From positions 1 to 52,285 of the forward strand of contig JAHEXW010000012.1 of NCBI GenBank assembly GCA_023251915.1: a stretch of DNA of 52,285 nucleotides, written 5' to 3'. Both the position numbers and the translations under genes were made by a program. The stretch's first letter is position 1, and each line of letters begins with the position of its first letter. The DNA comes from Actinomycetes bacterium. GTDB lineage: Bacteria; Actinomycetota; JAHEXW01. Of this stretch, positions 23,876 to 31,209 are shown piece by piece. Under the pieces are notes generated by a model. That model ran no database searches. It was given only the letters and a program-made list of their open reading frames with translations, and was not told where the DNA came from.

Positions 23876-26170
23876 TCAGAGGAGACTCATAGGGTCGACG
23901 TCATAGGTCAAGGCGGGCGCGTCGCGCACTTCACGAGGCACCAGTCCGCTGTAGGCGTCCCGCAAGAAACGTTTTGTCGCGGCGTCTCCGTCTGTTTTTA
24001 GCAAAAGATGCCACCGGTAACGGTTCTTAAGGCGGCTCAGAGGAGCCGGAGCCGGCCCCAAGAGCTCTTTGACGCCAGGCAGGAGACCTGCCTCCATCTT
24101 GTCCCGAACCATCTCCGCCGCGCGATTAACCAAAGACACGGCGGCGTCTTCGTCACTGGCCGAGACTCCTATATTGATCAATTCTGAGAAAGGCGGATAA
24201 TCCAAGGCGTCGCGTAACGTCACTTCGTGCTCATAGAAGGTGTCGTAGTCGCCCGTGAGCAACGCTTGAATAGCGTAGTTGTCGGGGTTATACGTCTGCA
24301 CTATGACCGAGCCCGGCGATGTCCCTCGTCCCGCTCTCCCGCCCACCTGCATCATCAGCTGAAAGGTCCGCTCGCCGGCGCGAAAGTCGGGCAGATTCAA
24401 GGCTGTGTCCGCATTAATAATGCCTACAAAAGTAACGTCGGGAAAATCAAGACCCTTGGCGATCATCTGCGTACCCAGCAGGATTCCTCCGGCCTGAGCT
24501 CGGAATGAGCCGAGTTTCGTGCGATGCGCGTCTTTGGCCGTAGTGGTGTCAGAATCCATCCGCGTAACCGGGGTTTCCGGGAACAGCTCCTTGAGCTCGG
24601 ATTCGACTCGCTCTGTGCCGGCACCGAAGAAGCCGATGGATCGGCCTCCGCATTCCGGACAGAGCGATGGCGCCGGCTCGGTAAAGCCGCAGTGATGGCA
24701 CAGAAGTGTCCTCTCGCGGCTGTGGTAAGTCAATGACACGTTGCAGCGCACGCAGTTTATTACGTGACCGCAGTCGCGGCAGATGATGAAGTTGGCGAAA
24801 CCGCGGCGATTAAGAAACAAGATAGCTTTGTCACCGCGCCTTATCGTCTCGCTTAGTTGGTCCAACAACCGCGTACTGAAGAAACCTGACTCGCCAACCC
24901 GCTCCGCTGACTTCATGTCCACAATCTCGACAGCCGGCATCGGCCGATCCTCAATGCGCTTGGTCAGCCTTACCAGATGGTAATCTTTTTTGTCGGCACG
25001 GTAGCGGCTCTCGACGGAAGGCGTCGCGCTCCCCAATATGACTCCGGCCCCGGACAGCTCCGCGCGTTTGATAGCGACATCGCGCGCGTGATAGCGGGGC
25101 GTTCGGTCCTGTTTGTAGCTAGGCTCGTGCTCTTCGTCGATGACGATTAGACCGAGGTTATCGACAGGCGCCCAAACCGCCGAGCGCGCTCCCACGACAA
25201 CCGAGTAGCTGCCGTCCTGAATCCGCCGCCACTGGTCATACCTCTCGCCGAGACCCAGCCCGCTGTGCAGAACCGCGACCCTCTCGCCAAAACGCGTCCG
25301 GAAGCGGCTGACCGTTTGCGGTGTGAGTGCGATTTCGGGAACGAGGGCAATGGCCGTCTGTCCACGCTCCAGAACCTGCTCGATGGCGCGCAGGTAGACC
25401 TCTGTCTTACCGCTCCCAGTCACGCCCTGCAGCAAAAACGGAGAGGTACTGGTGTTAGACTCGGTTATGGAAGTCAGCGCTTGACGTTGCTCCGCGGTAA
25501 GTTGCAGGTCGAGCGGCAGCTCTTCGGGATATGTAAAATCTGGTTCCCGATAGGTGTCTTCCATGTAAAGTGCGACGAGACCCTTGCCCGCCAGAGCACG
25601 AAGCGTGGCCGATGAAGCCCCGGCGAATGCCGCTATCCGGTGAGCCGGCAACGGGCCGTCGTCAGCCAGAGCGCGCAACGCTGCCGCCTGGCGCGGCGCC
25701 CGGCTCAGCTCAAGGGCCGCCTGTCTGGCCGCGTCAGCAGAAACCATGAGCTTGGCGTATCTTTCCTTCTTAGTGTTTACTTGAGGTTGAGATATCGAAT
25801 AGCGTGGTGCCCCATCACTTGTCGGATTTTCCTGCCGCAGCCGGCGGCTCCGACCCGGGGGCAGCATCAAGCGAAGAACGTCAGATACCGAACAGACATA
25901 CTTCTCGGCCGTCCAAATCGCGAGTTCCGCCATGGTTTCATCGAAAGCGAGCGGTTCATCCAAGACCGCCGTAATCGTTTGGTGTTTGCTTCTAGACGGT
26001 TCGGCCAAAACGTCAATAACATAGCCGAGGCGGGATGTCTTGCCAAAAGGTATTACGACTGTTGAGCCGACCTTAGCACGGCCGGCGAGCGCGTCCGGGA
26101 TCTCATACTCAAAGGGGCGGTCGATGCCTTTGGCCGAAATATCAATTATTACCGACGCGTAGCTGGACAC
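23876..26170 (-). CDS. priA: Primosomal protein N' (replication restart helicase PriA)
   Basis: PriA reloads the replisome at stalled forks. The 764-aa protein has an N-terminal DNA-binding domain (about 1-110) and helicase motifs GVTGSGKTEVYLRA and VIDEEHEPSYK. Eight zinc-binding cysteines lie in CRDCGHVINCVRC, CHHCG and CPECGG. A helicase C-terminal domain follows with GRAGRG. The start is GTG at 26170. A tRNA gene lies directly upstream. Confidence 0.95.
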   Translation of the reverse strand: MSSYASVIIDISAKGIDRPFEYEIPDALAGRAKVGSTVVIPFGKTSRLGYVIDVLAEPSRSKHQTITAVLDEPLAFDETMAELAIWTAEKYVCSVSDVLRLMLPPGRSRRLRQENPTSDGAPRYSISQPQVNTKKERYAKLMVSADAARQAALELSRAPRQAAALRALADDGPLPAHRIAAFAGASSATLRALAGKGLVALYMEDTYREPDFTYPEELPLDLQLTAEQRQALTSITESNTSTSPFLLQGVTGSGKTEVYLRAIEQVLERGQTAIALVPEIALTPQTVSRFRTRFGERVAVLHSGLGLGERYDQWRRIQDGSYSVVVGARSAVWAPVDNLGLIVIDEEHEPSYKQDRTPRYHARDVAIKRAELSGAGVILGSATPSVESRYRADKKDYHLVRLTKRIEDRPMPAVEIVDMKSAERVGESGFFSTRLLDQLSETIRRGDKAILFLNRRGFANFIICRDCGHVINCVRCNVSLTYHSRERTLLCHHCGFTEPAPSLCPECGGRSIGFFGAGTERVESELKELFPETPVTRMDSDTTTAKDAHRTKLGSFRAQAGGILLGTQMIAKGLDFPDVTFVGIINADTALNLPDFRAGERTFQLMMQVGGRAGRGTSPGSVIVQTYNPDNYAIQALLTGDYDTFYEHEVTLRDALDYPPFSELINIGVSASDEDAAVSLVNRAAEMVRDKMEAGLLPGVKELLGPAPAPLSRLKNRYRWHLLLKTDGDAATKRFLRDAYSGLVPREVRDAPALTYDVDPMSLL

Positions 26171-26221
26171 TTAGACCCTTTCGCAGAAAGTATTTAAGGA
26201 TTGCTCGATAAAACGAAGTGG

Positions 26222-26296
26222 TCGGGCGGGCGGGATTCGAACCCGCGGCCTCTAGACCCCCAGTCTAGTGCGCTAACCAAGCTGCGCTACCGCCCG
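26222..26296 (-). tRNA. tRNA-Pro (anticodon GGG)
   Basis: The minus strand folds into a full cloverleaf. The acceptor stem is CGGGCGG/CCGCCCG. The D arm is GCGC...GCGC, and the anticodon arm is CTAGA-CTGGGGG-TCTAG with anticodon GGG. The T arm is GCGGG-TTCGAAT-CCCGC. The discriminator is A and no CCA is encoded. The length is 75 nt; end positions may be off by one. Confidence 0.95.
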
Positions 26297-26350
26297 ACGT
26301 TCAAGTCTTTCATTATAGCGATGGCGGCGGCGAAACGCCAAACTCGGGCG

Positions 26351-27931
26351 TCAATCGAACTTGTAGCCGTCCGCAAACAGCTGCGCGCAGGCGTCAACTA
26401 CAGCTTCGTCGTACAGGATTCCCCGGCCGGCCTTGATTTCGTCTAGGGCCTGTCCGCAGCCGAACTTGGCACGATACGGCCGGTGGCTGCACATTGATTC
26501 GACGACATCCGCCACGGCCAGGATTCTGGCCTCCAGGCATATCTCGCCGTTCTTCAGTCCTTTAGGGTAGCCGCTGCCGTCCAGGCGCTCGTGATGCTGC
26601 AACACCGCCTTGGCGATCGGCCACGGAAAGTCAATGTTTTCCAAAATATCTGCGCCGAATTGTGAGTGCCCGCGCACCATCCCGAATTCCAGCTCGCTTA
26701 GTTGCGCCGGTTTTGCCAATATCTCGGCCGGAACGTAGATCTTCCCTATATCGTGAACCATGGCCGCGATCCTGACTCCCTCTATCCGATCCTCGCTAAG
26801 ACCCAACAAACGCGAGATGGCGGTTGCCAGCGTCACCACTCGCTCCTGATGCCCGGCGGTGTATGGATCCTTTTTTTCCGCGGTAACGGCCAAAGCGTTA
26901 ACCGTCTCCTCGACCATGCGGCGCAAGTGCAGTAGGCTTTCCCGCAGCGCCGCGTCGGCTATATCACGGGCCCGGACGATATCCAGCTTCTGTATTGCTA
27001 CAGTTATCTGTTTGGCCAAGGCGCCGGTAAACTCGACCTCGTCTTTCGTCCAATCGCGGCGCTCCGTGACTTGATTGAATACCAGCGCATAGAACTTCTT
27101 GTCCTCATAAAAGAACGGGTACCACAACAAGCTCTTAATGCCCATCTCGCCGTGCAGCAGCTCCGACGAACCATCGCCGACTAACAAGGGGTTGACCTTG
27201 TTGTAGTCGCTTGTCAACGGCTTCCGTTTCTTCCACAGATACACAGCGCCGCGCAAAAATACATCTAGCGGAAAATCATTCTTGGTCGACTTTATGCCCG
27301 GCGCGTCCGGATTTAGCCACTCGCTTAGCCCGCTTATGACGTTCTCATCAAAATCCACCCGGTAAATCAACACCCGGTCAAGTTCGAGAGTAGCCCCGAC
27401 CGTCTCCACCATCTGATTTAACAGTCCTTGCCGGTCCTCGGTCGAGATAATCGCCTCGGCTAGGCTGCTGACGCCGTTGGCGTATTTTAGCCGTTGCTGC
27501 AGTTCCGCCTCGCTTCTTTCTAAGGCGATCTCCGCGACCTTGCGGTCTGAAATGTCGCGTGAAAAACCAATTATCGCTCGCACCTTTCCGGTTTCGTCTT
27601 TTACCGGCACTAAACGCGTGCTCAGCCAGACATTTTGGTCGCCGAACGCGGACCAATCATCGTGCAAAACCGTCTTACCATTCTCAAAAACGCGCGCCAG
27701 GCTCTCGAGCTGATGTTTGGCTGCCTGTGGGGGAAATAGGTCCGTGATTGTTTGACCTTTGATCATTTGAGGACTGCCGCCCAACCGGCTGGCGCCATAG
27801 GCGTTGACATAAACAACACGCATATCGGAATCGATGATGTAGATGCTATCTTCGGCCGCCTCAGCGATCAAATGGTAGTCGGCCTGAATGTCACGCGGGA
27901 TATCTTTCTTGCCTTTATTCTGCCCTGCCAT
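26351..27931 (-). CDS. PAS-GAF-HD-GYP protein (putative c-di-GMP phosphodiesterase)
   Basis: The 526-aa cytoplasmic protein has a PAS domain (about 20-145, with YIIDSDMRVVYVN and GFSRDISDRK), a GAF domain (about 170-325) and an HD-GYP domain (about 345-520). The catalytic motifs VHDIGK and HHERLDGSGYPKG are intact, so it should hydrolyse c-di-GMP to GMP or pGpG. I prefer the ATG at 27931 (MAGQNKGK) behind GGGAG to the GTG at 27949. It is a single gene between tRNA-Pro and the divergent DUF72 gene. Confidence 0.87.
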   Translation of the reverse strand: MAGQNKGKKDIPRDIQADYHLIAEAAEDSIYIIDSDMRVVYVNAYGASRLGGSPQMIKGQTITDLFPPQAAKHQLESLARVFENGKTVLHDDWSAFGDQNVWLSTRLVPVKDETGKVRAIIGFSRDISDRKVAEIALERSEAELQQRLKYANGVSSLAEAIISTEDRQGLLNQMVETVGATLELDRVLIYRVDFDENVISGLSEWLNPDAPGIKSTKNDFPLDVFLRGAVYLWKKRKPLTSDYNKVNPLLVGDGSSELLHGEMGIKSLLWYPFFYEDKKFYALVFNQVTERRDWTKDEVEFTGALAKQITVAIQKLDIVRARDIADAALRESLLHLRRMVEETVNALAVTAEKKDPYTAGHQERVVTLATAISRLLGLSEDRIEGVRIAAMVHDIGKIYVPAEILAKPAQLSELEFGMVRGHSQFGADILENIDFPWPIAKAVLQHHERLDGSGYPKGLKNGEICLEARILAVADVVESMCSHRPYRAKFGCGQALDEIKAGRGILYDEAVVDACAQLFADGYKFD

Positions 27932-28024
27932 GGCGTCAACTCCCGTCACCAGAGGGTTAGCACTTTGATTATAGTTTAATGGGCCTGATTTCGTCTATGG
28001 AGGCGAATATATTAACATTAAATT

Positions 28025-28918
28025 ATGAACTATATAGGAACCTGTTCTTGGACCGACCCGACATTAACCAGGGAGTCATCATTTTACCCGGCGCGAACTA
28101 TGAGCGCGGAGGAGCGGTTGCGCTTCTACGCGACTCGCTTCAATACCGTCGAGGTCGATTCCTCTTTCTACGCTCTTCCCTCTGATGCCGTGGTCGCTCT
28201 CCAAACCCAGCGTGTGCCGGCCGACTTCGTTTTGCATTACAAAGCTTTCGGCCTCTTGACCGGCCACGGCGTTAACCCGGACGCCCTTCCGAAACCGCTG
28301 CGGGAACTCTTGCCCGCCAACGCACAGAAATACACCCGTCTGAATGACCGTGATATATCCGATGAAGCGCGCCGACTCGCTTTCCGGATGTTCGCGGGAG
28401 CGATGCGTCCGGCCCAGGCCGCCGGCAAACTCGGCTGTCTGCTGTTTCAATTCCCACCTTGGTTCAAGCCGGAGACGAAGAGTCTCGATTACCTGGAGCT
28501 GTGCCAGACCGAACTGCCCGGTTTCAATCTGGCGGTCGAGTTCCGCGAACCGTCCTGGATGACAGGCGCTCAGGAGGCGGCCACCTTGAAGTTCCTGGCC
28601 GAACGCGGTCTGACCTACGTATCAGTCGACGAGCCCCAGTTCGACCCGCCGACGACCGTGCCTCCCGTTTATCACGCCACAACTCCGGTTGCCTATATTC
28701 GCCTGCACGGCCGCAATAAGGCCGCCTGGAACAAGCGCGGCATTACGGCGGCGGAGCGGTTTGCTTATGAATACACCCAGGACGAACTGTTCGATATCGC
28801 CGGCCACGTCAAAGATTTGAGCGTCAACGCCGACCAGACTTTCGTCATGTTCAATAACTGCTTCCGCGACTATGCCGTCAATAACGCGATGATCATGATG
28901 GAAATACTAAAGTCGTAG
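28025..28918 (+). CDS. DUF72 family protein (YecE-like)
   Basis: The 297-aa protein starts with YIGTCSWTDPT, the DUF72 N-terminal signature, followed by FNTVEVDSSFY and, near the end, YIRLHGRNKAAW. DUF72 proteins have a TIM-barrel fold; their function is unknown. The gene is monocistronic on the plus strand. Ten bases after its stop the first copy of the hairpin repeat begins. No clear Shine-Dalgarno sequence is close to the ATG. Confidence 0.88.
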   Translation: MNYIGTCSWTDPTLTRESSFYPARTMSAEERLRFYATRFNTVEVDSSFYALPSDAVVALQTQRVPADFVLHYKAFGLLTGHGVNPDALPKPLRELLPANAQKYTRLNDRDISDEARRLAFRMFAGAMRPAQAAGKLGCLLFQFPPWFKPETKSLDYLELCQTELPGFNLAVEFREPSWMTGAQEAATLKFLAERGLTYVSVDEPQFDPPTTVPPVYHATTPVAYIRLHGRNKAAWNKRGITAAERFAYEYTQDELFDIAGHVKDLSVNADQTFVMFNNCFRDYAVNNAMIMMEILKS

Positions 28919-28927
28919 GTTGCTGCT

Positions 28928-28979
28928 TGGGAGGTTGCTTCGTCGGCAGAAACCGCCTCCTCGCAATGACGTAGGGCGT
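28928..28979 (-). repeat. Hairpin repeat, copy 1
   Basis: On the minus strand it reads CGCCCTACGTCATTGCGAG, then a variable hairpin (GGCGG-TTT-CTGCC, one G-U pair), then GAAGCAACCTCCCA. It is nearly identical to copy 2, which lies 83 bp away. Confidence 0.9.
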
Positions 28980-29009
28980 CTATGATAGAGCTGTGAGAGG
29001 TTTTTGCTC

Positions 29010-29062
29010 TTGGGAGGTTGCTTCGTCGGCAGAAACCGCCTCCTCGCAATGACGTAGAGCGT
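29010..29062 (-). repeat. Hairpin repeat, copy 2
   Basis: It has the same hairpin core as copy 1, and the 5' arm is CGCTCTACGTCATTGCGAG. Copies 1 and 2 differ by a single base in the arm (GGGCGT versus GAGCGT on the plus strand), so they are a recent duplication. It ends 24 bp from the 3' end of the GIY-YIG gene. Confidence 0.9.
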
Positions 29063-29086
29063 GCGCGTCGAGCGTCTGTTTTATGG

Positions 29087-29368
29087 TTATGGTTTAAGTT
29101 CCCGCCATGTAGGATTATGTTCGTTTATCAGCGCGTCTTTTCTGCCTCGCGAACCGCCCTTAAGCTGTTTCTCGCGCGCAATGGCCTTTTCGACATATTC
29201 AAAACTCTCAAAATATACAAGCTTGGTGATGTTGTATCTAGATGTGTGCGAGAAAGCTTCTGTGTGCTTGTGCTGATATACGCGCTCTCTGAGGTTGTTG
29301 GTGACACCGATATAGAGAGCGTTGTTATATTTGTTGGCTAAAATATAGACATAATGCGTTCGCGGCAT
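29087..29368 (-). CDS. Small GIY-YIG nuclease domain protein
   Basis: The 93-aa protein is a single GIY-YIG domain: HYVYILANK, then LYIGVTNNLRERVYQHK with the catalytic Arg, and AIAREKQLKG with the metal-binding Glu. It belongs to the small free-standing group often annotated UPF0213/YhbQ-like. Cellular roles are mostly unknown. The ATG has no recognisable Shine-Dalgarno sequence; AT-rich sequence (GATATTAATTAACT) stands directly before it. Its base composition is more AT-rich than the surrounding genes, a sign of different origin. It is flanked on both sides by the hairpin repeat. Confidence 0.88.
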   Translation of the reverse strand: MPRTHYVYILANKYNNALYIGVTNNLRERVYQHKHTEAFSHTSRYNITKLVYFESFEYVEKAIAREKQLKGGSRGRKDALINEHNPTWRELKP

Positions 29369-29408
29369 AGTTAATTAATATCACAACGAGCATAAAACCG
29401 TGCGTAAA

Positions 29409-29461
29409 CGCTCTACGTCATTGCGAGACGCTCACGAAGTGAGTGCCGAAGCAACCTCCCA
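29409..29461 (+). repeat. Hairpin repeat, copy 3
   Basis: The 5' arm CGCTCTACGTCATTGCGAG is followed by the hairpin CGCTCAC-GAA-GTGAGTG (one G-U pair) and the 3' arm GAAGCAACCTCCCA. It starts 40 bp upstream of the GIY-YIG start codon. Confidence 0.9.
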
Positions 29462-29491
29462 GAACCAAAAACAAAGGCCAAGAAACGAGAA

Positions 29492-29550
29492 CGCTCTACG
29501 TCATTGCGAGGACTCCGAATGATTGTTCGGAGGACGAAGCAACCTCCCAA
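29492..29550 (+). repeat. Hairpin repeat, copy 4
   Basis: It has the same arms as copy 3, but the hairpin core is CTCCGAA-TGATTG-TTCGGAG. The stem sequence is unrelated to that of copy 3 while the pairing is kept. It starts 83 bp after copy 3. Confidence 0.9.
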
Positions 29551-29570
29551 GAACAGAAACCTATCGTAAA

Positions 29571-29619
29571 CGCTCTACGTCATTGCGAGGCGCCCGCGAA
29601 GTGAGCGCCGAAGCAACTC
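29571..29619 (+). repeat. Hairpin repeat, copy 5
   Basis: The arm is followed by the hairpin GGCGCCCGC-GAA-GTGAGCGCC, which is close to the cores of copy 3 and of the copy at the window end. The 3' arm ends early (GAAGCAACTCA). It starts 79 bp after copy 4 and ends four bases before the -35 of the dinB operon promoter. Confidence 0.88.
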
Positions 29620-29623
29620 ACCC

Positions 29624-29652
29624 TTGCAACCCTCAATCCAGGGTGCTACACT
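29624..29652 (+). promoter_or_regulatory. Promoter of DUF6504-dinB
   Basis: TTGCAA (29624-29629) and TACACT (29647-29652) are separated by 17 bp. The SOS box lies just downstream, over the expected start site. Confidence 0.7.
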
Positions 29653-29664
29653 ATCTTTCCACCA

Positions 29665-29678
29665 CGAACACTTGTTCG
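29665..29678. promoter_or_regulatory. LexA (SOS) box upstream of DUF6504-dinB
   Basis: CGAACACTTGTTCG has perfect CGAAC and GTTCG half sites with a four-base centre. It is about 20 bases before the DUF6504 start codon and should place dinB under LexA. Confidence 0.88.
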
Positions 29679-29696
29679 TATTAACGAGGTTAAAAC

Positions 29697-29948
29697 ATGA
29701 TCGAGGAAATCAAGGAAGCCATCCGGGTAAAAGCCATCTTTGCCGACGGCCGTCTGCGGCCCGAGGCCTTCGTTTGGCGGCGGCGCGTCTACGGCGTCAA
29801 GGATATCCACGGCGCCTACGACAACCGTCTGGGCCGGGCCAAACAACTGCATTACGCGGTCGGTTGCGGCGGCGACGACGTCTACGAGATCGCCCTGGAC
29901 ACGGATAAAATGGAGTGGCGTCTTGACAGGATTCATACCCCGGGATAG
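29697..29948 (+). CDS. DUF6504 family protein
   Basis: The 83-aa protein (KAIFADGRLRPEAFVWRRRV, then YEIALD) resembles DUF6504, a small family commonly next to DNA polymerase IV genes in Actinobacteria. Its function is unknown. It is the first gene after the SOS box and overlaps dinB, so it is probably an accessory factor of the damage response. The ATG has GAGG seven bases upstream. Confidence 0.72.
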   Translation: MIEEIKEAIRVKAIFADGRLRPEAFVWRRRVYGVKDIHGAYDNRLGRAKQLHYAVGCGGDDVYEIALDTDKMEWRLDRIHTPG

Positions 29949-31206
29949 CGCGGCCGTAGACTCTCCCCCGCTGGCGACCGCCTCCGATATCATTCACTTG
30001 GACATGGACGCCTATTTCGCGTCGGTCGAACAACGCGACATGCCCCTTTACCGCGGCCGTCCTTTGGTCGTCTGCCATACGGACGACCCGAACTCCTTGC
30101 GCGGCGTGGTCTCGGCAGCCTCTTACGAAGCCCGGACTTACGGAGTCAAAGCCGGCGTTTCCGTGTTGGAGGCGAAGAAGGTGCTCAAAAATGCCATCTT
30201 CATCGCGGGCAACTATGACAAATATCTCCATACAACCCGTCAAATCAAGGAGATCTGCCGGCGTTATTCCGATATTGTCGAGGTTTATTCCGTAGACGAG
30301 CTGTTTATCGACGCCTCCAAGGTCAAACACCTCTTTGGCGGAACCGCTCGCGTCGCTCTGGAAATCAAGCGAGCCATTCAAAATGAACTCAACTTGACCG
30401 CTTCCGTCGGCGTCGGCCCCAATAAATTGGTGGCCAAGATGGCCTCGGAGTTCAACAAGCCCGATGGGTTCACCGTCATCGAGCCGGACGACCTGCCCGA
30501 CGTTTTCGCGCCCCTGCCGGTCGGGGATATCGTCGGCGTCGGCCGGCGGATGAAACGCCACTTCGACGCCATCGGCGTCAAGACCATCGGCGACCTCGCG
30601 GACGTCCCGGTCGATTATCTGACGGCTAAATTCGGCATAGTGGGAGCGGCGCTGCACAACGCGTCGCTAGGCATAGACGGTTCCGTCGTCGCCGGTCGCC
30701 AAGCCAGAGAGATAGTTAAATCCTTCGGCCATACGCACGCCCTGGGCAGCGGCATATCCGACAAGCGCGAACTGAAGCGGCTGCTCCTGGGACTTACGGA
30801 AGGCGTGGCGCGGCGTATGCGCCGGGAGGGCTATTACGGCCGGGCTATAACGCTGCGCCTGTCGCTGGCCCGCATGTTCTCAATCTCCCGTTCCAAAACC
30901 ACCGCTTATTTCACCCAGGAAGCCAAGGATATCTATCCCGTCGCCGTTGCCCTGTTTGACCGGGAAAGCGAGCTTGTCGAACAGTATCCGCCGACCTTGA
31001 TCGGGGTGTCCGTCAGCCGCCTGATAAGGACGGAAGATGGCATCCAGCTATCGGTTTTCGACATAATCGAGCGGAAAAACAAGGAACTTACAGTAGCCGT
31101 CGATGCCATCCGGGATAAATTCGGAGAAAGAGCCGTTTTTCGCGCCTCACTCGACACCTGGAAACGACAACACCATACCGTTCCCAGACTGGAGGTGGCT
31201 AAATAG
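29923..31206 (+). CDS. dinB: DNA polymerase IV (Y-family)
   Basis: DinB carries out error-prone translesion synthesis. The catalytic carboxylates are in HLDMDAYFASVE and YSVDELFIDAS, and AASYEARTYGVKAG is the conserved finger segment. A helix-hairpin-helix region and a little-finger domain follow. The track start at 29740 would overlap DUF6504 almost fully. I prefer the TTG at 29923, behind GGAG, giving 427 aa. No ATG fits before the catalytic motif. The stop is three bases from the convergent HD-GYP gene. Confidence 0.92.
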   Translation: MTGFIPRDSAAVDSPPLATASDIIHLDMDAYFASVEQRDMPLYRGRPLVVCHTDDPNSLRGVVSAASYEARTYGVKAGVSVLEAKKVLKNAIFIAGNYDKYLHTTRQIKEICRRYSDIVEVYSVDELFIDASKVKHLFGGTARVALEIKRAIQNELNLTASVGVGPNKLVAKMASEFNKPDGFTVIEPDDLPDVFAPLPVGDIVGVGRRMKRHFDAIGVKTIGDLADVPVDYLTAKFGIVGAALHNASLGIDGSVVAGRQAREIVKSFGHTHALGSGISDKRELKRLLLGLTEGVARRMRREGYYGRAITLRLSLARMFSISRSKTTAYFTQEAKDIYPVAVALFDRESELVEQYPPTLIGVSVSRLIRTEDGIQLSVFDIIERKNKELTVAVDAIRDKFGERAVFRASLDTWKRQHHTVPRLEVAK

Positions 31207-31209
31207 TGT

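Larger units (their letters stand above)
28928..29619. mobile_element. Candidate repeat-flanked GIY-YIG element
   Basis: Two repeat copies in minus orientation lie left of a small GIY-YIG gene and three copies in plus orientation lie right of it. The 5' arms of both sets point toward the gene, so it is enclosed by an inverted arrangement. The whole block is about 690 bp and fills the space between DUF72 and the dinB operon. It has no transposase, no target-site duplication that I could identify and no terminal inverted repeat other than the hairpin units. Calling it mobile is inference. A block of repeats with a resident nuclease gene is the safe description. Confidence 0.45.

Noticed and set aside
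28928-29619. CRISPR array
   Set aside because: The units are about 50 bp with internal variable hairpins and about 30-bp spacers, but the two sides are in opposite orientation, spacers are AT-rich and partly alike (AAGAACAGAAAC types), and there are no cas genes.
29740-29922. N-terminal extension of dinB
   Set aside because: It is an alternate-frame reading of DUF6504, without similarity to polymerase IV.
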